From the NCBI GenBank assembly GCA_937892945.1, contig CALBIL010000030.1:1-64000 (forward strand): a DNA stretch of 64,000 bases, read 5' to 3'. Within the stretch, counting starts at the first letter, position 1. Every line of letters begins with the position of its first letter. The notes under the pieces were generated by a model, which had not been told where the DNA came from, did not search any database, and saw only the letters and a list, made by a program, of their open reading frames with translations. Below, in pieces: positions 18,046 to 24,991 of this stretch. The position numbers and the translations under genes are program-made. The DNA comes from an uncultured euryarchaeote (lineage in GTDB: Archaea > Thermoplasmatota > Poseidoniia > Poseidoniales > Poseidoniaceae).

Positions 18046-18330
18046 ATGGTCAAAATGCCACGTCAAGTCAAGCGTTACAGTCCATCGGCTGGTAAGCATA
18101 CAATGCACACAATTGAGCGAGTGAAGAAGAAGCGTGCTTCTGAACTTCGCTGGGGTCAACGACGTTTCCGCCGTGTTATGGCTGGATACCGTGGTTTCCC
18201 TCGTCCAAAGCCTGAAGGCCGTGAGAAGCCTACCAAGCGAGTGAATATTCTTTACCGATGCACAGAAACTGGCAAAGCGCATTACGCACCCTGCCAGCGT
18301 GCTAAGAAATTCGAATTAATCGACAAGTGA
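18046..18330 (+). CDS. rpl44e: Ribosomal protein L44e lacking its zinc-ribbon cysteines
   Basis: A 94-residue large-subunit protein recognised from MVKMPRQVKRYSPSAGKHT, the basic central region and the ending CQRAKKFELIDK. In most L44e proteins the N-terminal segment reads YCPxCKKHT and a second CxxC sits in CTECGK. Here the first pair is YSPSAGKHT and the second is CTETGK, so three of the four zinc ligands are replaced. The frame is intact and the gene heads the conserved ribosomal/translation cluster, so it is expected to be functional. Confidence 0.92.
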   Translation: MVKMPRQVKRYSPSAGKHTMHTIERVKKKRASELRWGQRRFRRVMAGYRGFPRPKPEGREKPTKRVNILYRCTETGKAHYAPCQRAKKFELIDK

Positions 18331-18340
18331 GTTGACAACT

Positions 18341-18511
18341 ATGGCAAAAAATTTCCTAAACGTATCCTGCAAAGATTGCAGTAATGAAACTACAATCTTC
18401 TCCCGAGCAACCTCCGTAATTTCTTGCGGTGTTTGCGGAGCAACCCTTACCAGCCCATCCGGCGGAAAGGCCGATTTAATCGGATGCACTGTTGTTGAAG
18501 CACTTGAATGA
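18341..18511 (+). CDS. rps27e: Ribosomal protein S27e
   Basis: A 56-residue small-subunit zinc-ribbon protein: CKDC (10-13) and CGVC (29-32) form the zinc site, and the ending GGKADLIGCTVVEALE is characteristic. It starts 10 bp after L44e and is followed 15 bp later by aIF2-alpha, the standard archaeal order. Confidence 0.94.
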   Translation: MAKNFLNVSCKDCSNETTIFSRATSVISCGVCGATLTSPSGGKADLIGCTVVEALE

Positions 18512-18526
18512 GGAGGCAGAGCCTCC

Positions 18527-19312
18527 ATGTCTGAAAAAACAAATACGCCAAATGAAGGCGAACTTGTTGTTGTCAGTGTTACCACCGTGAAACAAAACGG
18601 TTGTTATGTAAAACTCGATGAATTTGAAGGTGTTGAAGGATTTATTTTCATTGGTGAGATCGCAAGTGGATGGGTCAAAAACATTCGAGTCTTTGTCCGT
18701 GAAGGACAACGTCTCATCTGTAAAGTCATGCGAACCCGTAAAGATGGGACATCGCTGGAACTTTCACTCAAATCAGTTTCTGAAGAACGACGTCGTGAAC
18801 GTCTTCAAGAATGGAAGAATGAACAACGTGCACATCAATTGCTCAAAGTATTGGGTGAAAAGGTCGGTTGGACAAAAGATGACATCAAATCCTCCGGTGA
18901 CGAATTAATCGAGGCATACGGTGGACTTTACACTGCATTTGAAGAAGCAGCCATGAATGAAGGTTCGCTGGTCGATGCTGGCTTTGAAGGAGAATGGCTC
19001 AAGACATTCATCGAAATAGCAGTTGAAAACGTGATTCCTGCATTTGTAGAAATCAGAGGTGTATTCACTTTAAGTATTAACGGCACGAAAGGGGTTGAAG
19101 TTATTCAAAAAGCCCTCCTTGCCGCAGAAGCCTTATCTTCAGTGGAAGAAGAAATTGAAGTGACCTGTCACTACAATGGTGCACCAGAATATCGAATCGA
19201 ATTGAAAGCCCCAGACTTCAAAACTGCAGAATCAATTTGGGAAAATGCAACAAAGGCGACATTAGACCACGTCCTCGCCGCTGGCGGAGAAGCAACTTCA
19301 TACCGTCAATGA
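18527..19312 (+). CDS. eif2a: Translation initiation factor aIF2 subunit alpha
   Basis: A 261-residue alpha subunit of archaeal initiation factor 2, which with the beta and gamma subunits delivers Met-tRNAi to the ribosome. The N-terminal S1 OB domain (about 10-85) shows the VKLDEFEGVEGFIFIGEIA pattern, followed by a helical domain and a C-terminal alpha-beta domain (about 175-255). GGAGG precedes the ATG at normal spacing. Confidence 0.94.
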   Translation: MSEKTNTPNEGELVVVSVTTVKQNGCYVKLDEFEGVEGFIFIGEIASGWVKNIRVFVREGQRLICKVMRTRKDGTSLELSLKSVSEERRRERLQEWKNEQRAHQLLKVLGEKVGWTKDDIKSSGDELIEAYGGLYTAFEEAAMNEGSLVDAGFEGEWLKTFIEIAVENVIPAFVEIRGVFTLSINGTKGVEVIQKALLAAEALSSVEEEIEVTCHYNGAPEYRIELKAPDFKTAESIWENATKATLDHVLAAGGEATSYRQ

Positions 19313-19350
19313 GGCGTTGACTCATAAACGAGAATCTTACAGGTGATATT

Positions 19351-19596
19351 ATGGCACGACAACTGTTACAACAATGTCTCGAATGTGAGGCATGGACTTT
19401 AGCTACGACTTGCCCTTCTTGCGGAGCAAAAGCACAGGCTGCTGCTCCTCTCAAGTGGTCTCCAGAAGACCACCGAGCAGATATTCGAAGAAAAATGTAC
19501 AATGTTGCTGATCCAGCATGGGCAAAAGCCCTCGCCACCTTACCTTCGCTTGAAGAAATGAAAATAACTCAGCTCTCTGCCGAAGAAGAAGAGTGA
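19351..19596 (+). CDS. nop10: H/ACA RNP protein Nop10
   Basis: An 81-residue protein: a zinc ribbon with CLEC (9-12) and CPSC (21-24), then the linear segment RADIRRKMYN that contacts Cbf5 in the H/ACA pseudouridylation complex. An acidic tail extends it beyond the usual length of about 55-60 residues. Its place behind aIF2-alpha is conserved across archaea. Confidence 0.92.
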   Translation: MARQLLQQCLECEAWTLATTCPSCGAKAQAAAPLKWSPEDHRADIRRKMYNVADPAWAKALATLPSLEEMKITQLSAEEEE

Positions 19597-19652
19597 TGCA
19601 TTACTCTCAACTCCTCTCAATTCAACTTTTTTTCTTGTTTTGAATGTCAAAC

Positions 19653-19660
19653 ATTATAAC
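19653..19660 (+). promoter_or_regulatory. TATA-like box of the PAC2-family gene
   Basis: ATTATAAC is centred about 28 nt upstream of ATG 19685, where a TATA box would sit for a leaderless transcript. A T-rich run (19627-19640) just before it could end the Nop10 transcript. Confidence 0.5.
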
Positions 19661-19684
19661 GCGGCGGAAGACGATATCCCATCT

Positions 19685-20440
19685 ATGGGATTACATATTG
19701 AATGGAGAGGCTCTCATTCGGAACTTGGTGAACATGCCATTATGTTCTTTGCACTACCCGGTGTAGGGAACGTCGGTAAAGTTGCCATTGAAGGAATCAA
19801 CACTTCACATATCTGTCATGAAGTCGCTCGACTTCACCACACTGCATTGCCTCCATTGGCGACGCTCGATGAAGAGGGTTTGCTTTCACCACCGCACCTC
19901 ACACTATCCTCTATAGAATCGGTCACAGGGAGGCGAGTTCTGACGCTCACGGGCACATCTCAACCGTTGGAGTCTGAGCATCAAGGCATGATGGCTCGAG
20001 AGGTCCTTCAGTGGCTTGAACAGCAAGGTGTTCAATCACTCTATGTATTAGCCGGATTAATGGACATTCCAACCCGTAAAGAAACGTTTATGGTTGCCTC
20101 AAACGCATCGCATCGGATTGATCTCGAGGCACTTGGAGTTGATGTTCGCCGAGATGAACCCAAATCTGGTGCCATCGGTTTAGCCGCTCTCATCGCTTCG
20201 AATGGACCCTTGTTCAATATTAATTCTGCATGCGCCATTGCAACAACAGTTGGCTCAAGTGGAGATGTCTTTGCTTCGCAGCGCCTTCTTGAGTCACTCG
20301 ATGGGTGGTTTGACCTTGGAATCGCCTTACCAAGCGATATCCAATCAAAACTCACAGAAAAACTGTCGGTGCTTGCTCCTGGGAAATCCCCCGATTATGT
20401 CGGGGAGTTAACCGAGTCTCCTGATGCATTCTACATGTGA
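19685..20440 (+). CDS. PAC2-family protein (proteasome assembly chaperone-like)
   Basis: A 251-residue member of the archaeal PAC2 / COG2047 family, identified by FFALPGVGNVGKVAIEGI near the N-terminus and its conserved position after Nop10. Eukaryotic PAC2 helps assemble 20S proteasomes; the archaeal role is not settled. The frame could begin at TTG 19640, but a TATA box placed for a leaderless ATG at 19685 favours the shorter form. Confidence 0.85.
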   Translation: MGLHIEWRGSHSELGEHAIMFFALPGVGNVGKVAIEGINTSHICHEVARLHHTALPPLATLDEEGLLSPPHLTLSSIESVTGRRVLTLTGTSQPLESEHQGMMAREVLQWLEQQGVQSLYVLAGLMDIPTRKETFMVASNASHRIDLEALGVDVRRDEPKSGAIGLAALIASNGPLFNINSACAIATTVGSSGDVFASQRLLESLDGWFDLGIALPSDIQSKLTEKLSVLAPGKSPDYVGELTESPDAFYM

Positions 20441-20459
20441 GAGAATCTCTCAACTTGGA

Positions 20460-20888
20460 TTATCTCATGTTTTGGCGACGAACCAAATCTGGAATCAAGA
20501 ATAAATCGAGGAACCAGCCGAAGCCAAATAAGCCAAAGGTGAAAAGGTAAATTATTCCAACTCCAATATGATTTAGATAAAATCGATGTGCTCCAAAAAA
20601 GCCGAGGAAAAACCACAAGATGTAAGCCACCAAGGTGTCCTTTTGTGCCCCGTAGTACATCGGTTGAGCGCCATGTTGCTGGTAGAAATTTGAGTACATT
20701 GGTTGAGGTGCGACTTGGACGGGTTGTTGGTAAACCGGTTGTTGCGGCACCACCACTTGTTGAACTGGTTGTGCTTGTGGAGCTGCATGATAGTGATTAT
20801 GGACGACGGTCCCAGTGTGAATATCTCCCGAAACAACGCTGTCTTTGATGTTTGGAGATGAATCTGGCGCTGGTTGCATGTGACTCAC
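20460..20888 (-). CDS. TM2-domain membrane protein with His/Gln/Pro-rich N-terminus
   Basis: A 142-residue protein. Residues 1-80 are low complexity (HNHYH, repeated QQPVYQQPVQ motifs) and probably disordered. The C-terminal 60 residues form a TM2 domain: two helices around AYILWFFLGFFGAHRFYL and YLFTFGLFGFGWFLDLF, with the short connecting loop typical of the family. TM2 proteins are small membrane proteins of unclear function. ATG 20879 is an alternative start. Confidence 0.8.
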   Translation of the reverse strand: MSHMQPAPDSSPNIKDSVVSGDIHTGTVVHNHYHAAPQAQPVQQVVVPQQPVYQQPVQVAPQPMYSNFYQQHGAQPMYYGAQKDTLVAYILWFFLGFFGAHRFYLNHIGVGIIYLFTFGLFGFGWFLDLFLIPDLVRRQNMR

Positions 20889-20946
20889 TTAGCAACACGT
20901 AGAAGCCTTACCTAAAAAGCCCCTTGGATAACGAAAAGCTCTCCTT

Positions 20947-20991
20947 TCGGCGCCACTGAATAGAGTCATCACTTATTGAAAGTGGCGCCGA
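20947..20991 (-). repeat. Inverted copy of the tRNA-Ser 3' end
   Basis: An 11-bp perfect inverted repeat: 20947-20957 is the reverse complement of 20981-20991, separated by 23 nt. The second arm is the 3' acceptor strand, discriminator and CCA of tRNA-Ser, so the trailer could fold back onto the tRNA 3' end. Confidence 0.75.
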
Positions 20992-21068
20992 GAGAGAGAT
21001 TTGAACTCCCGCGTCCAAGGGACAGTGGATTTCGAATCCACCGCAATACCGGGCTATGCGATCTCGGC
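20983..21068 (-). tRNA. tRNA-Ser (anticodon CGA)
   Basis: An 86-nt type II tRNA with encoded CCA. The 7-bp acceptor (GCCGAGA/TCTCGGC) is perfect. The anticodon stem GTGGA/TCCAC encloses TTCGAAA with anticodon CGA. The long variable arm is GTCC-CTT-GGAC, the T-arm is GGGAG-TTCAAAT-CTCTC, and the discriminator base is G as in serine tRNAs. No intron. It decodes UCG. Confidence 0.96.
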
Positions 21069-21091
21069 CGTAGATGTCGGGTTTAGCGCCA

Positions 21092-21103
21092 CCGTCATAA
21101 GCA
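21092..21103. promoter_or_regulatory. Possible shared TATA element between tRNA-Ser and the ubiquitin-like gene
   Basis: The AT-rich element GTCATAAGC lies about 30 nt from the tRNA 5' end on one side and about 25 nt from ATG 21124 on the other. It could serve as a TATA box in both directions. The match to consensus is weak. Confidence 0.25.
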
Positions 21104-21123
21104 TGGCGTTGACTCGTAGTTGT

Positions 21124-21324
21124 ATGGAGATACACCTCAAGGGGCGTGACTATGATGTCAAAGTAGAGTTGGATGGTGAACAGACTGTCAGACAGGCGCT
21201 ACTTGAGGCTGGAATCCACCCCTCAACGGTGATTGTCAGTTACGATGGAACAATCTTGCCACACGCCACTGTACTGTCCCAATCAATTCAACTGTTGGTC
21301 ATCACCATTTCATCCGGTGGTTAA
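21124..21324 (+). CDS. Small ubiquitin-like modifier/sulfur carrier (MoaD/ThiS/SAMP type)
   Basis: A 66-residue beta-grasp protein (MEIHLKGRDYDVKVELDGEQ start) ending in SSGG, the exposed diglycine that is adenylated by E1-like enzymes. In archaea such proteins carry sulfur for tRNA thiolation or molybdopterin, or are conjugated to proteins (SAMPylation). The YDGTILPHATVL segment is typical of this small Ubl class. ATG 21103 would add seven residues. Its stop overlaps that of the convergent nuclease gene. It is not next to an E1 gene, so its partner is unknown. Confidence 0.8.
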   Translation: MEIHLKGRDYDVKVELDGEQTVRQALLEAGIHPSTVIVSYDGTILPHATVLSQSIQLLVITISSGG

Positions 21325-23165
21325 TCTCGTTGTACACGCTCGATAATCTGGAATTTCGTATTCTGTGAGATGTTGCCTCGGACTTCTACAGCCCAAGCGT
21401 CCAATCCGAGATTGGCAACAACAATCGTATCACCGATTTGGGCTAAATCATATTGAGCACCCCAATCATTGGCCCAACCTTCGATTTTCATAGCACCAGT
21501 TGCATCCAAAATCATGGCCCCTTTTCGATGCCATTCCTTCCCATTACGTCCAACTCCACGTTTTTCAAAGCGATAAATAAGGCGTCCAGCAACGTTCCAA
21601 CGTGCACGGAATTCCATCAAGTCAGATCCGACTTCATCATCTGAAGCAGGCACTATGCAAGCATGTGGGTCAACCTTGAGTTCAATTTCACCTTTCCAAT
21701 TTGCAGTTGGAATCACTTTGTCAAGTTTCACCCGATCTCCTTTTGCAATGTTTTGAGGCCACGATGGCTCACCATCTTGATGTTGGTCAACTAAGAGAAT
21801 AACCTTGGCGAAATGATTACCCTGTGAAATCGTAATTCGAGGTCTATGTCCTTCTTTGACTCCCATAACACTGAACACTTCGCCAACAAATGTCATCCGG
21901 GGGTCAAGTTCACCAAGTGGTGTAATATCAATATCAGTAGGGGTGCCTGGCAATCGAACGAGACCACCGACTGGAAGATCATCATCACCTTGCCCACCAG
22001 GGCATACAGACGCCCAGTCACAGCGAGTACATCGGACTTCATCTGGCGCCTCTATAGCGACCCCTCCATCCTTGAAACCTCGAACAGGTGATGGGTTCGG
22101 TGGACAGTCCTCAAGCATCGGCGTTGTTTCTCTAATTTGATGCCACATTGATTCTAGTTCAGATTCCATTCCAGCCATTTCTGAAACGGTTGGACATGCT
22201 ATTGATTTAATTGAATTCGCACCAAGGTACCAGATTTCGAGTGCATCAACCTGTTCCTTCTTTTCGTGAGTAATCCACCACAGCATAGCATACATACGCA
22301 ATTGTTCAACATAATTTCCAGAACGATCGCCCCGACCTACGCTGGCTTTCAAATCAACAATGTTGATTCGACCATCCCAACGATAAATCAAATCATATTC
22401 TCCCTGGAACCAATGTTCGGGATGAATTGCATTCATGGCAAACTTTCCTGCATTTGGGTCAACAAACCAAGGACGGGTTATTTCCCAAGCCTCAATCAAA
22501 GTGACATCTCCTTCCTGTTGTGAAAGTGGATGCTGATTGGAAAGTTTGTATCGGCGTGCATCAGGAGCTGGCCATTCCGGACGGGCCCCTTTACGCCATT
22601 CTTTGAGTCCGGGTCCACCGTTTTGATCGAGACAACGCTGAACTTCCCTCAAATGGAATTCGAGACCATTGACACACATTTTGAGACAATAATCGGGATT
22701 TACTGATTTCCAATCACCAGCCCTTCGTTCATCTTTCTTCCATTCTTCTTTCATGGAATTGAGTGCAAGATGAAGATGAACCTTCAACCGTCCAATAGCC
22801 CATTGGCGGAGACTTTCGAGATTCTGTGGTTGCAAGTTTTTCGGTAAGGCCAACAGACGTTCTGCTGGCCAAGGGTCGAGACTTGAACGGCTCGGCACAC
22901 CAGTCTCATCCAATGGAATAGCCGAAAGAGTATCTGATGAGGCCTTCGAAACCAAAAGGGCTGGAGATTCCATCAACATGCGACAAATCGCTTCTTCAAC
23001 GGCTCTACCGACGAATAATACTGGTATTTGTGGCATCTTAAAACGCCGGACTTTTTCGTAAAACCACAGGCGTGGGCACGCACGATAAGCGTTCACTTGG
23101 CTTGCCGAAAGTCGATTATATGGACCAACAGAATCTTCAGAGGGTGTGACAAGACTTACCGGCAT
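21321..23165 (-). CDS. Iron-sulfur PD-(D/E)XK nuclease with C-terminal OB-like domain, copy 2
   Basis: A 614-residue RecB/Cas4-type nuclease. C30 in RACPRLWFYEKV, followed by VGRAVEEAI, starts the fold. The catalytic block is GEYDLIYRWDGRINIVDLKA (about 255-274), supplying the Asp and the D-x-K. QLRMYAMLW is the QxxxY motif. A cysteine cluster CTRCDWASVC near residue 378 would complete a 4Fe-4S cluster with C30, as in Cas4 and AddB. The last 200 residues are beta-rich and look like OB folds (VAGRLIYRFEKRG...). It is paralogous to the gene immediately upstream, forming a probable pair. It probably acts on DNA ends. No helicase is fused or adjacent. Confidence 0.78.
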   Translation of the reverse strand: MPVSLVTPSEDSVGPYNRLSASQVNAYRACPRLWFYEKVRRFKMPQIPVLFVGRAVEEAICRMLMESPALLVSKASSDTLSAIPLDETGVPSRSSLDPWPAERLLALPKNLQPQNLESLRQWAIGRLKVHLHLALNSMKEEWKKDERRAGDWKSVNPDYCLKMCVNGLEFHLREVQRCLDQNGGPGLKEWRKGARPEWPAPDARRYKLSNQHPLSQQEGDVTLIEAWEITRPWFVDPNAGKFAMNAIHPEHWFQGEYDLIYRWDGRINIVDLKASVGRGDRSGNYVEQLRMYAMLWWITHEKKEQVDALEIWYLGANSIKSIACPTVSEMAGMESELESMWHQIRETTPMLEDCPPNPSPVRGFKDGGVAIEAPDEVRCTRCDWASVCPGGQGDDDLPVGGLVRLPGTPTDIDITPLGELDPRMTFVGEVFSVMGVKEGHRPRITISQGNHFAKVILLVDQHQDGEPSWPQNIAKGDRVKLDKVIPTANWKGEIELKVDPHACIVPASDDEVGSDLMEFRARWNVAGRLIYRFEKRGVGRNGKEWHRKGAMILDATGAMKIEGWANDWGAQYDLAQIGDTIVVANLGLDAWAVEVRGNISQNTKFQIIERVQRD

Positions 23166-23212
23166 ACCTGCGAGTGTTTTGTCGAATGTTCTTGAACCCT
23201 ACTCTCCGAAAT

Positions 23213-24976
23213 TTAATCCTTGACTTGGAGACGTGTTTTTCTTGAGTCGATGCGAAGTTGAGGCAATCCCGCTCTCCAACCCATTTCAGCAGCGAGTAAC
23301 TTGAGCGTCTGACCTGGCCGTAGTGCTTCCATTTGACCCGTAATACTCGAGCCAAAAGAAGCGACCTCAACGATTGAATTCCCATCCCAAAGGTGAACAT
23401 TAAGCATGGTCCATGGTTTTGCATCCAAGCGAATCCCGGACCGCTTGCGAACACTGAGAATCACTCCTTCGACGTTTGCTCTTGTCCGAAGTAAACCGAT
23501 ACGAGTTGTTCGTTCCGAAAGTGAAAGTGATGTCTGTTCGAATTCTTTGGCTGCTTGTGCAACTGGCATTATTCTGGTTCGTGAATCGACGTATAATCGG
23601 GGAGCTCCACGCCAGACACCTGGCAATGCATCCAAAATCACAAGTTCTCCATTCGGTTGATTGTGAAGGAGTGGATAGGAACCGGGTTCACTCTCTTCCA
23701 CTGTGATTTGTGCACCTCCAGCGACAAGCATTGCACCCAAAACGGGTTCTCCAAAGTGATTTGGCAATGGTCCCCAGGCACCGGTAAATTTCCCTTGTAC
23801 ACTTACTCGAACTGGGATTTTTGACAACGGTTCACTTGGAACAGTGAGAGGTATTTCTCTCAATGGAGTGATTTCCGAAAGTAATTCATCGCCAGACCAA
23901 TTCCCTTGTTCATCCCGGGTAAGGCTGCACCAATGGCATCCAGCAGCACTTCCATCGCAGGCTTCAGATGGAAGGACTGGCATACTTGCCGGCCCTGAAC
24001 CCATGTTTTGCATTTCTGTGTTGATTCGTGAAAACTCTGATGTCATTTTTGTGTACTCTGCAGCTTGAGGTGCTTCATACATCACACGATGCGGTCCATT
24101 GAGATACCAACCTTCCAAACCGTCGATGCATTCTCCATCATGAGTTTCATGCCAAAGCCAACCATAGAAGCGAAGTTGGTGTTGAAGAGATTCTGCAAAT
24201 TTAGAACTTGGGTCGCCGGATTTGATATCCACCAGACGAATTCGCCCATCCCATCGAAGCACAAGATCAAGCTCACCCGCAGCCCAACGTTCAGGGTGAA
24301 ACAAGCGCTGAGGTTGATGGACACGAGGGTCTTTGGTCCACGGTCGAGCGATTTCTAACGCTTCATTCCAAGTCACATCGGAACCTTGTGATTGCCATTG
24401 CATGGCTTGCCCTTCAATGGCCCACGAACGCAACTCATAATTCCGAACTTTATCAGGCACAGGGAAATACGGTTCATCACCCCAAGCAGGAGATGGAACA
24501 TCAAATGGGGATTCACCTGCCCTGTATAATTCCAAATATGGCCCGCCGTTTTCATTGTAGCACGATTCAATTTCTTCAAAGAGCAGCACTAAACCATGTT
24601 CTAAACGAGAGATAAAAGAATCGAGTTCGACATCATCCCATGAAGTTCCTGGTTCATACCAAATACCTTCATCCCAAAGAATACGCCCTGCGTCGAGGGC
24701 TTCTTGTGCAGCTTTAGGGAGTAATGTATGCATCCATTTTTTTAAGTCCAGCAGTGTTTCAATGTGCACTGTTGGACGTTGCATCATGACTCCACAAAAT
24801 GCATCTTCAAGTACAATTCCAATCACCTGAGATGGCCGAAGTGGACCTGATATTCCGACTTTCGATCCAAGAAACCACTGACGTTTGCAGCGAAGGAAAG
24901 TCGTCAAACCACTTGCTGAGATTCGTGAGCGAGAACGTCCTAACGGGCCGCCGAGTGGAGGGATTCCTACAGGCAT
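23213..24976 (-). CDS. Iron-sulfur PD-(D/E)XK nuclease with C-terminal OB-like domain, copy 1
   Basis: A 587-residue paralog of the following gene with the same plan: C30 in LRCKRQWFLGSKV, IGIVLEDAF, the catalytic block GELDLVLRWDGRIRLVDIKS (about 232-251), QLRFYGWLW, and a cysteine group CDGSAAGCHWC that would hold the rest of an iron-sulfur cluster. The C-terminal part (about 395-587) is beta-rich and OB-like, including VEGVILSVRKRSG. It begins 15 bp after the ABCE1 stop, so it is probably cotranscribed with ABCE1. Both paralogs keep the nuclease residues, which suggests a two-nuclease complex rather than an active/inactive pair. Confidence 0.78.
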   Translation of the reverse strand: MPVGIPPLGGPLGRSRSRISASGLTTFLRCKRQWFLGSKVGISGPLRPSQVIGIVLEDAFCGVMMQRPTVHIETLLDLKKWMHTLLPKAAQEALDAGRILWDEGIWYEPGTSWDDVELDSFISRLEHGLVLLFEEIESCYNENGGPYLELYRAGESPFDVPSPAWGDEPYFPVPDKVRNYELRSWAIEGQAMQWQSQGSDVTWNEALEIARPWTKDPRVHQPQRLFHPERWAAGELDLVLRWDGRIRLVDIKSGDPSSKFAESLQHQLRFYGWLWHETHDGECIDGLEGWYLNGPHRVMYEAPQAAEYTKMTSEFSRINTEMQNMGSGPASMPVLPSEACDGSAAGCHWCSLTRDEQGNWSGDELLSEITPLREIPLTVPSEPLSKIPVRVSVQGKFTGAWGPLPNHFGEPVLGAMLVAGGAQITVEESEPGSYPLLHNQPNGELVILDALPGVWRGAPRLYVDSRTRIMPVAQAAKEFEQTSLSLSERTTRIGLLRTRANVEGVILSVRKRSGIRLDAKPWTMLNVHLWDGNSIVEVASFGSSITGQMEALRPGQTLKLLAAEMGWRAGLPQLRIDSRKTRLQVKD

Positions 24977-24991
24977 TGTATCATAATCTCC

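Noticed and set aside
17131-18282. Full 383-residue form of the membrane protein
   Set aside because: The first 114 residues run antisense through the L44e gene and its promoter; ATG 17940 gives a normal membrane protein.
20983-21068. tRNA as an integration attachment site
   Set aside because: No integrase or direct repeat of the tRNA 3' end was seen; only an inverted copy is present, reported separately.
21321-24976. Cas4 adaptation nucleases of a CRISPR system
   Set aside because: Both are much larger than Cas4, carry OB-like tails, and no Cas1, Cas2, effector or array is present in the window.
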